Below, one piece after another: positions 8,741 through 18,563 of a stretch of 64,000 bases of DNA. A model generated the notes under the pieces. That model searched no databases and was not told the origin of the DNA. It was given only the letters and a program-made list of their open reading frames with translations. The position numbers and the translations under genes are program-made. This DNA comes from Paraburkholderia dilworthii (GTDB lineage: Bacteria; Pseudomonadota; Gammaproteobacteria; Burkholderiales; Burkholderiaceae). The stretch lies in contig NZ_AWZT01000014.1 in NCBI RefSeq assembly GCF_000472525.1, forward strand, positions 82,230-146,229. Reading direction: 5' to 3'. Position 1 is the stretch's first letter, and every line of letters begins with the position of its first letter.

Positions 8741-10173
8741 GCGCCTCCGAACACGTCGACATTGCTGAACACGCAAGCCGGCGACGCGTGGCCCACGCGA
8801 ATGATCTGCGCCGGCTCTCCCTTGCCGCACATCGACGTGCCATACACTTCGCGCGTTGCCGCGTTGCCGACCGCGCTCAGGCTGCGCCAGAAGTTCGCGG
8901 AAATGCCGCGATAGTTCGGCTGCTTGACGATTTGCGTGAGCTTGCCGTTTTCGATCAGCTGCCCGAATTCGCAGCCGAACTGGAACTTGTTGCGATGATC
9001 GTCGATCGACCAGGACGTGTTCGTGCGCATCAGAATGCCGCGTTCGATGTTGCCGATCATCTCGTCCAGTGAACTGCCGCCGGGCTCGATGTTCAGATTC
9101 GCCATGCGGTCGATCGGCGGCCGATTCCAGTTCGACGCGCGCGAATTCGCCACGCCCGGCATGCCCGCGCGTTGCTGCGAAAGCGCGCCGCCAAGCGGTC
9201 GTTCCAGAACGCCGTTGCGGATCAGATATTCCTTGTGCGCTTCGGTGCCGTCGTCGTCGAATGCGTAGGCTGCGGCTTCTTCGCGCAACTCCGGGTCGAA
9301 AGTCACGTTCAGCAGTTCGGAACCGTAGCAATACGAACCGAACATCTCCGGCTTCACGAAACTCCAGCCCGCGAAATTGCGCTCATCGCCGAGAATGCGG
9401 TCCAATTCCAGCGGATGACCGATCGACTCGTGAATCTGCAGCATCATCTGATCGGGCATCAGCAGCAGATCGCGCTTACCCGACGGGCAGTTCGGCGCTG
9501 CCAGCAATTGCAGCGCCTCGACGGCCACACGCGCACCCGAGCCGTCGAAGTTAAAGCGCGCGAGCACGTCCATGCCGCCCTGCCCGAGCGTGCCGTAATT
9601 TCCACCGAGCGTGCGCACCTGAGTGTCGCCGTTCGCATGCGCGGCCACGCTCAGTTGCGGCATCACGAAACGGAACCGCTGATCGATACGCACACCGTCG
9701 CCCGTCATGTAAAGCTGGTCGGTGTGGATGATCTGCACGGCGGCCACGCGCTCGACGACGCGCGAATCCAGATTCGCGGCCGCGCATTCGGCGCTCAGCC
9801 GGTCGATCCATTCGGCGCGGCCCGGCAGCGCGTGTTGCGCATTCGGCGATACATACTCGCCGCTCGCCGAAGGACGAGCCACTTCGCGATGATCGATCAA
9901 CGACAATGCGGCGCTCGCCTCGGCGCGTGCCGTGGCGAGATCGAGCGCCTGTTGTAAGCCGGCCGCCGACAGATTCGCCGTCGCCGCGTAGCCGGCTCCC
10001 GCGCCGACCCACGCGATCAGCATCGCGCCGCGATCGCGCACCGTGCGCAGCGGCTGCGCGATGTCGTTGCGAACCTCGTGATCGTCGATCCGTTCATCGA
10101 CGATGCGCAGCGACCAGAATGCCGCGCGGCTCGTAAGCGACCGGGCGGCCTGCGCCCAGCGTTCGTCAATCAT
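8737..10173 (-). CDS. tldD: TldD-family zinc metalloprotease
   Basis: This 478-residue catalytic subunit of a TldD/TldE-type protease carries the zinc motif H-E-S-I-G-H (HExxxH) near residue 245, a preceding conserved LLLMPDQMMLQIHES, and the late Cys in YGTSMCGKGEPAQIIRVGH that completes the TldD zinc site. It should form a heterodimer with the TldE-like product of the overlapping downstream gene. Whether this pair is the housekeeping TldD/E or one of the shorter U62 paralogues is unclear; the genomic pairing is typical of the latter. It lies 59 bp downstream of uvrA's stop and is transcribed in the same direction, away from it. Confidence 0.87.
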   Translation of the reverse strand: MIDERWAQAARSLTSRAAFWSLRIVDERIDDHEVRNDIAQPLRTVRDRGAMLIAWVGAGAGYAATANLSAAGLQQALDLATARAEASAALSLIDHREVARPSASGEYVSPNAQHALPGRAEWIDRLSAECAAANLDSRVVERVAAVQIIHTDQLYMTGDGVRIDQRFRFVMPQLSVAAHANGDTQVRTLGGNYGTLGQGGMDVLARFNFDGSGARVAVEALQLLAAPNCPSGKRDLLLMPDQMMLQIHESIGHPLELDRILGDERNFAGWSFVKPEMFGSYCYGSELLNVTFDPELREEAAAYAFDDDGTEAHKEYLIRNGVLERPLGGALSQQRAGMPGVANSRASNWNRPPIDRMANLNIEPGGSSLDEMIGNIERGILMRTNTSWSIDDHRNKFQFGCEFGQLIENGKLTQIVKQPNYRGISANFWRSLSAVGNAATREVYGTSMCGKGEPAQIIRVGHASPACVFSNVDVFGGA

Positions 10174-10232
10174 TCAGGCTCCGTAGGGTTTGCTAGCTTG
10201 CGGGTTTTCTTCAAATATTTCCGTCGTATTCG

Positions 10233-13200
10233 CTACCCGTTGGTGCCTTCGCCCGCTTCTATGGGTGCCGCGCCAGCGCCACCATTTGCCGTACGGTCGA
10301 GCACAGGCTTTAACGCTGTGCCAGTGTGGCTCGCGTGAATCTGGACGATCCCTTCGGGGTCCGTAGCAGCGACGATCGTTCCGCCGCCCACGCCACCTTC
10401 GGGACCGAGGTCGATGATCCAGTCCGCCTCGGCGATCACATCGAGATCGTGCTCGATCACGACGACGCTATGGCCGCCGTCGGCGAGACGATGCAGCACA
10501 CGAATCAACTTCGCGACGTCGGCCATATGCAGCCCGACAGTGGGCTCGTCGAGCACATACAAGGTATGCGGCGGTTTTTGGCCGCGCCGCGTAATGTCGT
10601 CGCGCACCTTGCTCAACTCCGTGACGAGTTTGATACGCTGCGCCTCGCCGCCGGATAACGTAGGCGACGGCTGGCCAAGCGTGAGGTAACCGAGCCCCAC
10701 GTCCTTCATCAACTGCAACGGATGCGCAATGTTCGAGATCGGCGCAAAGAACTCGACAGCCTCGTCGATTTCCATGATGAGCACGTCACCGATATTCTTG
10801 CCGCGCCATGTGACCGCCAACGTTTCAGGATTGAAGCGCTGCCCGTGGCAAACGTCGCAAGGCACCTTTACATCCGGCAGAAAGCTCATGCCGATGGTGC
10901 GGACACCCTGCCCTTCGCAAGCCGGGCAGCGACCCTCGCCGGTATTGAACGAGAAGCGCGATGCCGTGTAGCCCCGCGCGCGCGCTTCGAGCGTGCCGGC
11001 AAACAGCTTGCGAATCGCGTCCCACACGCCGATATACGTCGCGGGACATGAGCGCGGCGTCTTGCCGATTGGTGTCTGATCGACTTCGAGCACGCGGTCA
11101 ATGCTTTCCCAACCGGTGATCGAGTCGCACCCCTGCCAGGCATGCGTGACGTTGAGCGGCGCACGGGGCGCCGTGCGCGCAAGCACGCTCGAACGACGGT
11201 TCGCGGCGGGCTTCTCTTCTGCCGCTGCTCGCGCGCGACGCGTAGCCGGCGACGACAGCACCGAGCGCCCAACCGCGTCGAGCAAGTTGGCCATTAGCAC
11301 GTCACGCGCGAGCGTGGACTTGCCCGAGCCACTGACGCCCGTCACCGCGACGAGCCGCGACAGCGGAATGCCCACCGTCACGTTGCGCAGATTATGCAGC
11401 TTGCCGCCGTGCACGGTCAGCCAGTTCTCCGGCACCGCCGCCGCGCGTTTGCCTGGCGCCACGACTTTGCGGCGCGGCTGCAACGGATGCATGATCGGCG
11501 TGGCGAGGAACTGACCGGTCAGCGATTCTGGCTGCGCGGACAGATCGGCCACGCTGCCCTGCGCGATCAGCGTACCGCCGCGCTTGCCGGCGCCCGGCCC
11601 GATGTCGATGATGTGATCGGCCCGCCGGATCGTGTCTTCGTCGTGCTCGACGACCACGAGCGTGTTGCCCTTGTCGCCGAGCTTGCGCAGCGCGTTCAGC
11701 AGGATCTGATTGTCGCGCGGATGCAGGCCGATGGTCGGTTCGTCAAGCACATAGCAGACGCCTTGCAGGTTGCTGCCCAGTTGCGCGGCGAGGCGTATGC
11801 GCTGCGCCTCGCCGCCCGACAGACTCGGCGCCGCGCGGTCGAGGCTCAGGTAACCGAGCCCGACTTCTTCGAGAAACTGCAAACGGCTGCCGATTTCGCT
11901 GATCACATCACGCGCAATCTCTGCGTCGCGGCCTGTCATCTGCAAACCGTCGATCCACGCGCGCGTGTCCGAGACGGTCCATTGCGCGACGTCGGTTATC
12001 GCGTGAGCGTCGAACGTGACCGCGCGCGCGGTCGGATTCAGACGTGTGCCCACGCAATCCGGACACGGTTCGTCGACAAGCCCTTCGGGCTCCTGCTCCT
12101 CCGACGGCAAACTCTGTTCGCGGCCTCGATTGTCGTCGACCACGACCGTGTCGTCGTACGCGGCGCGTTGTTCGCGCGTGAGCGCGAGCCCTGTGCCGAC
12201 GCAGGTCGTGCACCAGCCGTGCTTACTGTTGTACGAGAACATGCGCGGATCGAGCTCGGGATAGCTCGTACCGCACACCGGGCAGGCCCGCTTGGTGGAC
12301 AGCACCTTCACTGCGCCGAGCTTCGCGGTAGGCAGCCCGCCGTTGATTGCGTCATGCAGGCCGTCGAGCGGCGCGAGCAGATGCATCACGCCCTTGCCGA
12401 CTTCCAGCGTCTGATCGAGCGCGTGACGCAGTTGCGCCTCGTTGTCCGCCGACACGATTGTGTCCGCGACCGGCAATTCAATGGTGTGCTCGCGGAAGCG
12501 GTCGAGCTTCGGCCACGGATCCACCGGCACGAATTCGCCGTCCACCCGCAGATGCGTATTGCCGCGCGCCTTCGCCCATTTCGCGAGATCGGTGTACACG
12601 CCCTTGCGGTTGACCACGAGCGGCGCGAGGAACCCGACATGCTGGCCCTTATGGTCGCGCAGCAATTGCGCCGCGATCGACTCGACACTTTGCGACGTAA
12701 CCGGCGTGCCGTCATGAATGCAATGCTGCAAACCGAGCTTCACATACAGCAGGCGGAGAAAGTGCCACACCTCGGAGGTGGTCGCCACGGTACTCTTGCG
12801 GCCGCCGCGCGACAGACGCTGTTCGATCGCAACCGTCGGCGGGATGCCGTACACGGCGTCGACCTCGGGCCGCCCGGCGGGTTGCACGATGGATCGCGCG
12901 TACGCATTGAGCGATTCCAGATAACGGCGCTGCCCTTCGTGGAAAAGAATGTCGAACGCGAGCGTGGATTTGCCCGAACCCGACACACCAGTGATGACAT
13001 TGAACTTGCCGTGCGGAATGTCGACGTCGAGCGCTTTCAGGTTGTGCTCGCGCGCATTGACGATGCGCACGACATCTTCGCCCTCGATCGCCCGACGCGC
13101 GCGCGCAGCGCTCAGCGCCTTCTGCAACGGAATGCCTTGTGTGGCCGCTGCGTCAGGCTTCGCCGCCGCGCTCATCGCGCGGTCGTATTGCAACAGCGCT

Positions 13201-16200
13201 TCGCCGGTATGCGATTCAGGGCAGCGCTTGACGTCTTCCGGCGTGCCGGCGCACAGCACGCGGCCACCGCCGTCGCCGCCTTCTGGACCGAGGTCGATGA
13301 TCCAGTCGGCTGCGCGAATCACGTCGAGATTGTGTTCGATAACGATCAGCGAATGGCCGCTTGCCAGGAGCTTGCCGAACGCCTGCATCAGCTTGGCGAT
13401 GTCGTCGAAGTGCAGGCCGGTGGTCGGCTCGTCGAACATGAAAAGCCGTTTGGCGACTGCCTGCTTCGCGCCGCGCGCACTGCGCGCCTGCGCCGATTCC
13501 GCAAGAAAGCCCGCGAGCTTGAGCCGCTGTGCTTCGCCGCCCGACAACGTGGGCACCGGCTGACCGAGTTTCACATACTCCAGGCCCACGTCGACGATGG
13601 GCTGTAGCACGCGCAATACTTCGGCGTCCTTCGCGAAGAACGCAGCGGCCTCGCTGACGGTCAGTTCCAATACGTCTGCAATGCTCAACGCACGCGCGGG
13701 TTCGCCGCGCTCGATCTTCACTTCGAGCAGTTCCGCACGATAACGACGGCCGTCGCAGTCCGGACAGCGCAAATACACGTCGCTCAGGAACTGCATTTCG
13801 ATATGTTCGAAGCCCGAGCCGCCGCAAGTCGGGCAACGCCCGTCGCCCGAGTTGAAGCTGAACATGCCCGGCCCATAGCCGCGTTGCTGTGCAAGCGGCG
13901 CCTTCGCGAACAGTTTGCGGATTTCGTCGAACGCGCCCACGTAGCTGGCCGGATTCGAGCGCGCGGTTTTGCCGATCGGCGACTGGTCGACGAACACGAC
14001 GTCGGTCACCTGGTCCGCGCCGGTCAGACTCCGGAATGCACCGGGCGACTCGGTGGCAAGACCGAAGTGCCGTGCCATAGCCGGGTACAACACGTCTTGC
14101 AGCAACGTGGATTTGCCCGAGCCCGATACGCCTGTCACGCAGACGAGCCGCTGCAACGGAATGTCCACCGTGACGTCGCGCAGATTATGTTCGGTCGCGC
14201 CTTCGAGCACGATGCGCGGGGTGCTCGCCTCCACCGGGCGCTGCGACCAGTGCGCCGCGTCTGCCACGTGCCGGCGGCCACCGAGGTACTCGCCCGTCAG
14301 CGTGCCGGATGAGCGGATCGCCTCGGGCACGCCGTCGTAAATGATCGAACCGCCGCGCTCGCCCGGTCCCGGGCCCATGTCGATCAGACGATCCGCCGCC
14401 AGCATGACCGACGGATCGTGCTCGACCACCACCAGCGTATTACCCGCGTCCCGCAGACGGTGCATGGCCTCGACGATCCGGTTCAGATCGCGCGGATGCA
14501 GGCCGATGCTCGGCTCGTCGAGCACGAACAGCGTTTTCGTGAGCGAGGTGCCGAGCGCCGTTGTGAGATTGATCCGCTGCACTTCGCCGCCCGACAGAGT
14601 GCGGCTTTGGCGGTCAAGCGTCAGATAACCGAGCCCGACGTCGCACAGATATTTGAGGCGCGTGCGCACTTCAGCGAGCAGCAGCTTGAGCGCGTCGTCC
14701 AGCAAGGCGCTCGGCAAGCTGATTTCGTCGAAGAAGCGGCGGATGCGCTCGATCGGCATCAGCATCAGGTCGTGTAGGGTGAGACCGGGCAGCGCTTCCA
14801 GTTGCGCACGGTTCCATTCCACGCCGCGCGGCATGAAGCGCTGCGCGGGCGCCAGCACTTCATCGGCATTCGCCTTGCTGCCGAGGCGCCACAATAGCGA
14901 TTCGGTTTTCAGGCGCGCGCCGCCGCAGGTTTCGCATGGCGTATAGCTGCGGTACTTCGACAGCAGCACGCGAATATGCATCTTGTACGCCTTCGATTCG
15001 AGATATTCGAAGAAGCGTTTCACGCCGTACCAATGGCTTTGCCACTTGCCGTTCCAGTCGGGCGAACCGTTGATGACCCAGTCGCGCTCCGCGTCCGTCA
15101 GTTCGCCCCACGGCGTGCCGCGGCGAATTCCGGCCTTCGCTGCATAGCGCATCAGATCGTCCTGACACTCCTTCCATGCCGGCGTTTGCATCGGCTTGAT
15201 TGCGCCGTCGCTCAGCGTCTTGCGCGCGTCCGGGATCACGAGACCGAGATCGACGCCGATCACGCGGCCGAATCCACGGCAGACCTCGCACGCGCCGTAG
15301 GCCGAGTTGAACGAGAACAGCGCCGGTTGTGGGTCCGCGTAACGCAGATCGCTCTCCGGGCTATGCAGCCCTGTGGAGAAGCGCCAGATGTGCGGCTCGG
15401 GCGGCTGCGCTTCCGGCGCTTGCGGCACTTCCGGAGCGCTCGGCAGCACATAAATATTGACGCGCCCGCCGCCGCGCTTGAGCGACGCTTCGATCGCTTC
15501 GATCACCCGCTGCTTGTCGGCCTGGCGCAGGCGGAAACGGTCCGCGACGACATCCAGCAGCTTGCGCTTGCCGGTAGGCGAATCGACCTCGCGCTGCGCC
15601 TGCACGCGCGTATAGCCGCTTGCCGAAAGCCACTGCTCGACTTCCTGCTCCGACGCGGACTCCGGCAATTCGACCGGAAACGTAACGACGAGCCGGGGAT
15701 CGTCCTGCTCCGTGCGCGCCAGCAGATCGGCGTAGATCGTCTCAGGCGTGTCGTGGCGGACCTGGCGCGCCGTCTTGCGGTCGAACAGCTCAGCCGCGCG
15801 CGCGTAGAGCAGCTTCAGGTGGTCGTTGAGCTCCGTCATGGTGCCGACGGTGGAGCGCGAACTGCGCACCGGATTGGTCTGGTCGATCGCGATGGCGGGC
15901 GGCACGCCGTCGACCCGGTCGACTTGCGGCCGGTCCATGCGATCCAGGAACTGCCGCGCGTAGGCGCTAAAGGTTTCGACGTAACGCCGCTGCCCTTCTG
16001 CGTAGAGCGTGTCGAACACGAGGCTCGACTTGCCGGAGCCAGACGGGCCGGTGACGACCGTCATTTCGCCGGTTTTCACGTCGAGATCGACGTTCTTCAG
16101 GTTGTGCTGGCGCGCGCCGCGAATCTTGATGATGCCGTTGGATGACAATTTTTCGACCGTCTGAATGAGTGGGCCACCTCTCACGGACGCCTCGCGACCG

Positions 16201-16205
16201 CGCAA
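10233..16205 (-). CDS. uvrA: Tandem (double-length) excinuclease subunit UvrA
   Basis: At about 1990 residues this is twice normal UvrA length, because two UvrA units are fused head to tail (roughly residues 20-985 and 1010-1990). Four Walker A motifs are visible (GPSGSGKS, then three GVSGSGKS) and four ABC signatures (LSGGEVQRINL, LSGGEAQRLKL, LSGGEAQRIRL, LSGGEAQRIKL). Each half keeps C-terminal Zn-finger Cys pairs (CPTCGGSGF with CPDCDGRRY; CPACEGQGV with CDVCHGQRF). The first Zn module after the L-L-Y-A/V-K region is lost in both: half 1 has no Cys there and half 2 keeps only one. UvrA recognises bulky DNA lesions and loads UvrB. A LexA box lies upstream at 16267. The 5'-most codon is TTG. 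A GTG at 16184 preceded by GAGG is a credible alternative start. Confidence 0.93.
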   Translation of the reverse strand: MRGREASVRGGPLIQTVEKLSSNGIIKIRGARQHNLKNVDLDVKTGEMTVVTGPSGSGKSSLVFDTLYAEGQRRYVETFSAYARQFLDRMDRPQVDRVDGVPPAIAIDQTNPVRSSRSTVGTMTELNDHLKLLYARAAELFDRKTARQVRHDTPETIYADLLARTEQDDPRLVVTFPVELPESASEQEVEQWLSASGYTRVQAQREVDSPTGKRKLLDVVADRFRLRQADKQRVIEAIEASLKRGGGRVNIYVLPSAPEVPQAPEAQPPEPHIWRFSTGLHSPESDLRYADPQPALFSFNSAYGACEVCRGFGRVIGVDLGLVIPDARKTLSDGAIKPMQTPAWKECQDDLMRYAAKAGIRRGTPWGELTDAERDWVINGSPDWNGKWQSHWYGVKRFFEYLESKAYKMHIRVLLSKYRSYTPCETCGGARLKTESLLWRLGSKANADEVLAPAQRFMPRGVEWNRAQLEALPGLTLHDLMLMPIERIRRFFDEISLPSALLDDALKLLLAEVRTRLKYLCDVGLGYLTLDRQSRTLSGGEVQRINLTTALGTSLTKTLFVLDEPSIGLHPRDLNRIVEAMHRLRDAGNTLVVVEHDPSVMLAADRLIDMGPGPGERGGSIIYDGVPEAIRSSGTLTGEYLGGRRHVADAAHWSQRPVEASTPRIVLEGATEHNLRDVTVDIPLQRLVCVTGVSGSGKSTLLQDVLYPAMARHFGLATESPGAFRSLTGADQVTDVVFVDQSPIGKTARSNPASYVGAFDEIRKLFAKAPLAQQRGYGPGMFSFNSGDGRCPTCGGSGFEHIEMQFLSDVYLRCPDCDGRRYRAELLEVKIERGEPARALSIADVLELTVSEAAAFFAKDAEVLRVLQPIVDVGLEYVKLGQPVPTLSGGEAQRLKLAGFLAESAQARSARGAKQAVAKRLFMFDEPTTGLHFDDIAKLMQAFGKLLASGHSLIVIEHNLDVIRAADWIIDLGPEGGDGGGRVLCAGTPEDVKRCPESHTGEALLQYDRAMSAAAKPDAAATQGIPLQKALSAARARRAIEGEDVVRIVNAREHNLKALDVDIPHGKFNVITGVSGSGKSTLAFDILFHEGQRRYLESLNAYARSIVQPAGRPEVDAVYGIPPTVAIEQRLSRGGRKSTVATTSEVWHFLRLLYVKLGLQHCIHDGTPVTSQSVESIAAQLLRDHKGQHVGFLAPLVVNRKGVYTDLAKWAKARGNTHLRVDGEFVPVDPWPKLDRFREHTIELPVADTIVSADNEAQLRHALDQTLEVGKGVMHLLAPLDGLHDAINGGLPTAKLGAVKVLSTKRACPVCGTSYPELDPRMFSYNSKHGWCTTCVGTGLALTREQRAAYDDTVVVDDNRGREQSLPSEEQEPEGLVDEPCPDCVGTRLNPTARAVTFDAHAITDVAQWTVSDTRAWIDGLQMTGRDAEIARDVISEIGSRLQFLEEVGLGYLSLDRAAPSLSGGEAQRIRLAAQLGSNLQGVCYVLDEPTIGLHPRDNQILLNALRKLGDKGNTLVVVEHDEDTIRRADHIIDIGPGAGKRGGTLIAQGSVADLSAQPESLTGQFLATPIMHPLQPRRKVVAPGKRAAAVPENWLTVHGGKLHNLRNVTVGIPLSRLVAVTGVSGSGKSTLARDVLMANLLDAVGRSVLSSPATRRARAAAEEKPAANRRSSVLARTAPRAPLNVTHAWQGCDSITGWESIDRVLEVDQTPIGKTPRSCPATYIGVWDAIRKLFAGTLEARARGYTASRFSFNTGEGRCPACEGQGVRTIGMSFLPDVKVPCDVCHGQRFNPETLAVTWRGKNIGDVLIMEIDEAVEFFAPISNIAHPLQLMKDVGLGYLTLGQPSPTLSGGEAQRIKLVTELSKVRDDITRRGQKPPHTLYVLDEPTVGLHMADVAKLIRVLHRLADGGHSVVVIEHDLDVIAEADWIIDLGPEGGVGGGTIVAATDPEGIVQIHASHTGTALKPVLDRTANGGAGAAPIEAGEGTNG

Positions 16206-16266
16206 GTTCAGTGCGAGCGGGCGGCGAGGAACTCACGCCGCGGCCCGCTTGCAGTTGAACACTATA

Positions 16267-16282
16267 CTGTATATTTATACAG
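16267..16282 (-). promoter_or_regulatory. LexA (SOS) box upstream of uvrA
   Basis: CTGTATATTTATACAG fits CTGT-N8-ACAG and differs by one base from the ideal palindrome. It lies 62-83 bp upstream of the candidate uvrA starts and downstream of the ssb-like gene, so repression by LexA should act on uvrA. Confidence 0.85.
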
Positions 16283-16374
16283 TTTTCCACGACGTGCATT
16301 CGCTGCATGTGTCGCACGTCAGACGGCAGCGGCGCCTCGCGTGGCGAGCGCCGTGCCGCGCGCCATTTGAGGCG

Positions 16375-16692
16375 TCAGGCGTCGCTTTCCTTGCGCCCTT
16401 CATAGGCTGTCAGAAGCTTGTGGGCGACCATGTCGACGGCCGGTTTGACAAGACCGTTCTTGTCCGTCCACACCTTGGGCGTGAGCGCCCCGCTCAACGC
16501 GATGCTGTCCGCATCGCTCAAGGCGAGCAGCGCGGTTTGCACGTCGCTGTCGAATGCAATGACGTTGACGAAAATCGTGTCGCCGTCATTGGTGGCCGCG
16601 CGCACCTTGCAGGTCACGAAGCGCGTGCCGTTTTGCCCCGTGCGAAGCTGCGCCTCGCCATATAAGCGCCCGCTCACCAGTCCATCGATCAT
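16375..16692 (-). CDS. Short single-stranded DNA-binding (SSB-like, OB-fold) protein
   Basis: This 105-residue protein consists of an OB-fold only. Its N-terminus reads MIDGLVSGRLYGEAQLRTGQ, and it continues with F-V-T-C-K-V-R and F-V-N-V-I-A-F, the SSB strand pattern. It lacks the Gly/Gln-rich linker and acidic D-D-I-P-F tip that recruit partners in canonical SSB, so it is an accessory SSB-like protein rather than the replicative one. The ATG at 16692 is preceded by GGAG; longer in-frame extension is not family-like. It is transcribed toward the SOS-regulated uvrA, with the LexA box lying between the two genes, so they probably have separate promoters. Confidence 0.85.
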   Translation of the reverse strand: MIDGLVSGRLYGEAQLRTGQNGTRFVTCKVRAATNDGDTIFVNVIAFDSDVQTALLALSDADSIALSGALTPKVWTDKNGLVKPAVDMVAHKLLTAYEGRKESDA

Positions 16693-16770
16693 TTGCTGCT
16701 CCGTTGATTGCAGATAACGCACACGATGTGCGGCGCATATGATCCCACGAGAGCGCGCGCCGCCGCGCAT

Positions 16771-17667
16771 TCACGCGCTGCCCGCCGCCTCGAAGATATC
16801 GCGCAGCCATTGCGCGAACACGCGCACGCGCGACGACAGTTGCCGATTCTGCGGATACAGCACGGACACCGGCATCGGCGGCGGCGGGAAGTCGGCGAGA
16901 ATGATCTTCAGACGCCCGGTCGCCAGTTCGTCCGCCACGCGGTAGCGCGGCACCTGGACAATACCTAGCCCGGCCACCGCCGAGCCTGTGTAGAGTTCGA
17001 CGCCCGTCACGGACACCGCGCCGGGCAGGAGCATCGGCATAACGCGGCCTTCGACGCTGAACTCCAGCGGCACCGGTTTGCCCGTCGCGCTCGACACATA
17101 GTTGACCGCGCGGTGCGTGCCGAGCGCCGACGGATCGGCGGGCTCACCATATTTGTTCAGATAGGCCGGGCTTGCCACTGTCACTTGCGGCAGTTGCGCG
17201 ACGCGGCGCGCCACCATCGACGAATCTTGCAGGTTGCCGGCTCGCAGCACGCAGTCGATGCCTTCGCGCACCAGGTCGACCAGACGGTCGTCTTCGCCGA
17301 TTGTCAGCTCGATGCCGGGGTGGCGTGCGAGGAACGCCGGCAGCGCCGGCACCACGAAGTGCCGCGCGAGCGTGCCTTGCAGATTCACGCGCAACAGCCC
17401 CTTGGGCGCGAGGTTGGAGAACGAGCCCTCGGCGTCTTCCATATCGGCGATGAGCCGCACGCAGCGCCCGTAATACGCCTGCCCGTCGGGCGTCAGGCGA
17501 ACCGTGCGCGTGGTGCGCTCGAGCAGCCGCGCGCCGAGCCGCTCCTCCATACGCTTGACGAGGTTCGTGACGGTCGCGCGCGGAATCTGCAAGTCGTCGG
17601 ACGCGCGCGTGAAGCTTTGCCGCTCGGCGACCCGCACGAAAACACGCATTTCCTCGAAACGGTCCAT
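16771..17667 (-). CDS. LysR-family transcriptional regulator
   Basis: This is a 298-residue LysR protein. The N-terminal HTH reads MDRFEEMRVFVRVAERQSF, followed by S-D-D-L-Q-I-P-R-A-T-V-T-N. The effector domain contains LLRVNLQGTLARHFVVPALP, as in the large clade that controls adjacent oxidoreductases. The gene diverges from the SDR gene at 17787 with 119 bp between starts, so the SDR is the probable target. I used the ATG at 17667 because AGGTG lies about 8 bases upstream and because the family starts with M-D-R-x-x-x-M. The open frame extends 15 codons further without domain support. Confidence 0.88.
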   Translation of the reverse strand: MDRFEEMRVFVRVAERQSFTRASDDLQIPRATVTNLVKRMEERLGARLLERTTRTVRLTPDGQAYYGRCVRLIADMEDAEGSFSNLAPKGLLRVNLQGTLARHFVVPALPAFLARHPGIELTIGEDDRLVDLVREGIDCVLRAGNLQDSSMVARRVAQLPQVTVASPAYLNKYGEPADPSALGTHRAVNYVSSATGKPVPLEFSVEGRVMPMLLPGAVSVTGVELYTGSAVAGLGIVQVPRYRVADELATGRLKIILADFPPPPMPVSVLYPQNRQLSSRVRVFAQWLRDIFEAAGSA

Positions 17668-17786
17668 AGGCAACGCACCTATTGTTAAAGCGAATGGAAT
17701 GATGATGGCCACTCTAACCCGATTATCTCGAAGCCGAAAGCGTCCATCATTCAGTTACCCACTCAATACCGAAAAGGAAACGCACC

Positions 17787-18530
17787 ATGAACACCGTCAG
17801 AAACGCTCAAATCGCTATCGTTACCGGCGCATCGCGCGGCATTGGCGCCGCCATTGCACGACGCCTGTCGAACGACGGTTTTGCCGTCGTCGTCAACTAC
17901 GCATCGAGTTCCAATGAAGCCGATGCGCTCGTCGCCGAGCTCAACGCGGCGGACGGCCGGGCAATCGCGGTGAAGGCCGATGTGTCGAAAGCCGGCGACG
18001 TGCGCCGCATGTTCGATACCGCCGAGCAGCAACTGGGCAAAGTGGATGTGCTGGTCAACAACGCCGGCGTGATCAAGCCGACGCCGCTTGCCGACACCAG
18101 CGACGAACTGTACGACCGCACATTCGACATCAACGTGCGGGGCACCTTCAACACGTTGCGCGAAGCGGCGGGCCGCATGAACGACGGTGGACGCATCGTC
18201 AATTTTTCGAGCACGACCGTCGCGCTGAACATGCCCGGCTACGCGATCTACAGTGCGAGCAAGGCTGCGGTGGAAACGTTCACGCACGTGTTCGCGAAGG
18301 AACTGCGCGGGCGCAACATCACGGTGAACGCGGTGGCGCCGGGTCCGGTTGCGACGGCGCTGTTTTTCGACGGCAAGACCGACGAGCAGATCCAGCACTT
18401 CGCGAAGATGCCGCCGCTGGAACGCCTCGGGCAACCGGGAGACATTGCGTCGGTGGTGGCTTTCCTCGCGAGCCCGGAAGCCGGCTGGGTCAACGGTCAG
18501 GTACTGCGGGCGAACGGCGGGCTGGCTTGA
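17787..18530 (+). CDS. SDR-family NAD(P)-dependent oxidoreductase
   Basis: This is a 247-residue classical short-chain dehydrogenase. The cofactor motif is IVTGASRGIG (residues about 10-19), followed by N-N-A-G-V at about 91-95, the catalytic Ser in the V-N-F-S-S region and Y-S-A-S-K (about 152-156) with Tyr and Lys. The C-terminal region has W-V-N-G-Q-V-L-R-A-N-G-G. An Arg-rich loop after the Gly motif is compatible with NADPH. The substrate is unknown. It is probably controlled by the divergent LysR gene. The closest annotation would be 3-oxoacyl-ACP reductase-like. Confidence 0.9.
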   Translation: MNTVRNAQIAIVTGASRGIGAAIARRLSNDGFAVVVNYASSSNEADALVAELNAADGRAIAVKADVSKAGDVRRMFDTAEQQLGKVDVLVNNAGVIKPTPLADTSDELYDRTFDINVRGTFNTLREAAGRMNDGGRIVNFSSTTVALNMPGYAIYSASKAAVETFTHVFAKELRGRNITVNAVAPGPVATALFFDGKTDEQIQHFAKMPPLERLGQPGDIASVVAFLASPEAGWVNGQVLRANGGLA

Positions 18531-18563
18531 CGTGGTTGACGCGAATCTGGGCCGCTCTGTGAG

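Noticed and set aside
11394..13607. Long plus-strand open frame opposite uvrA
   Set aside because: It is antisense to conserved UvrA motifs, rich in Arg and His, and has no domain pattern. Its openness follows from GC-rich third positions of uvrA.
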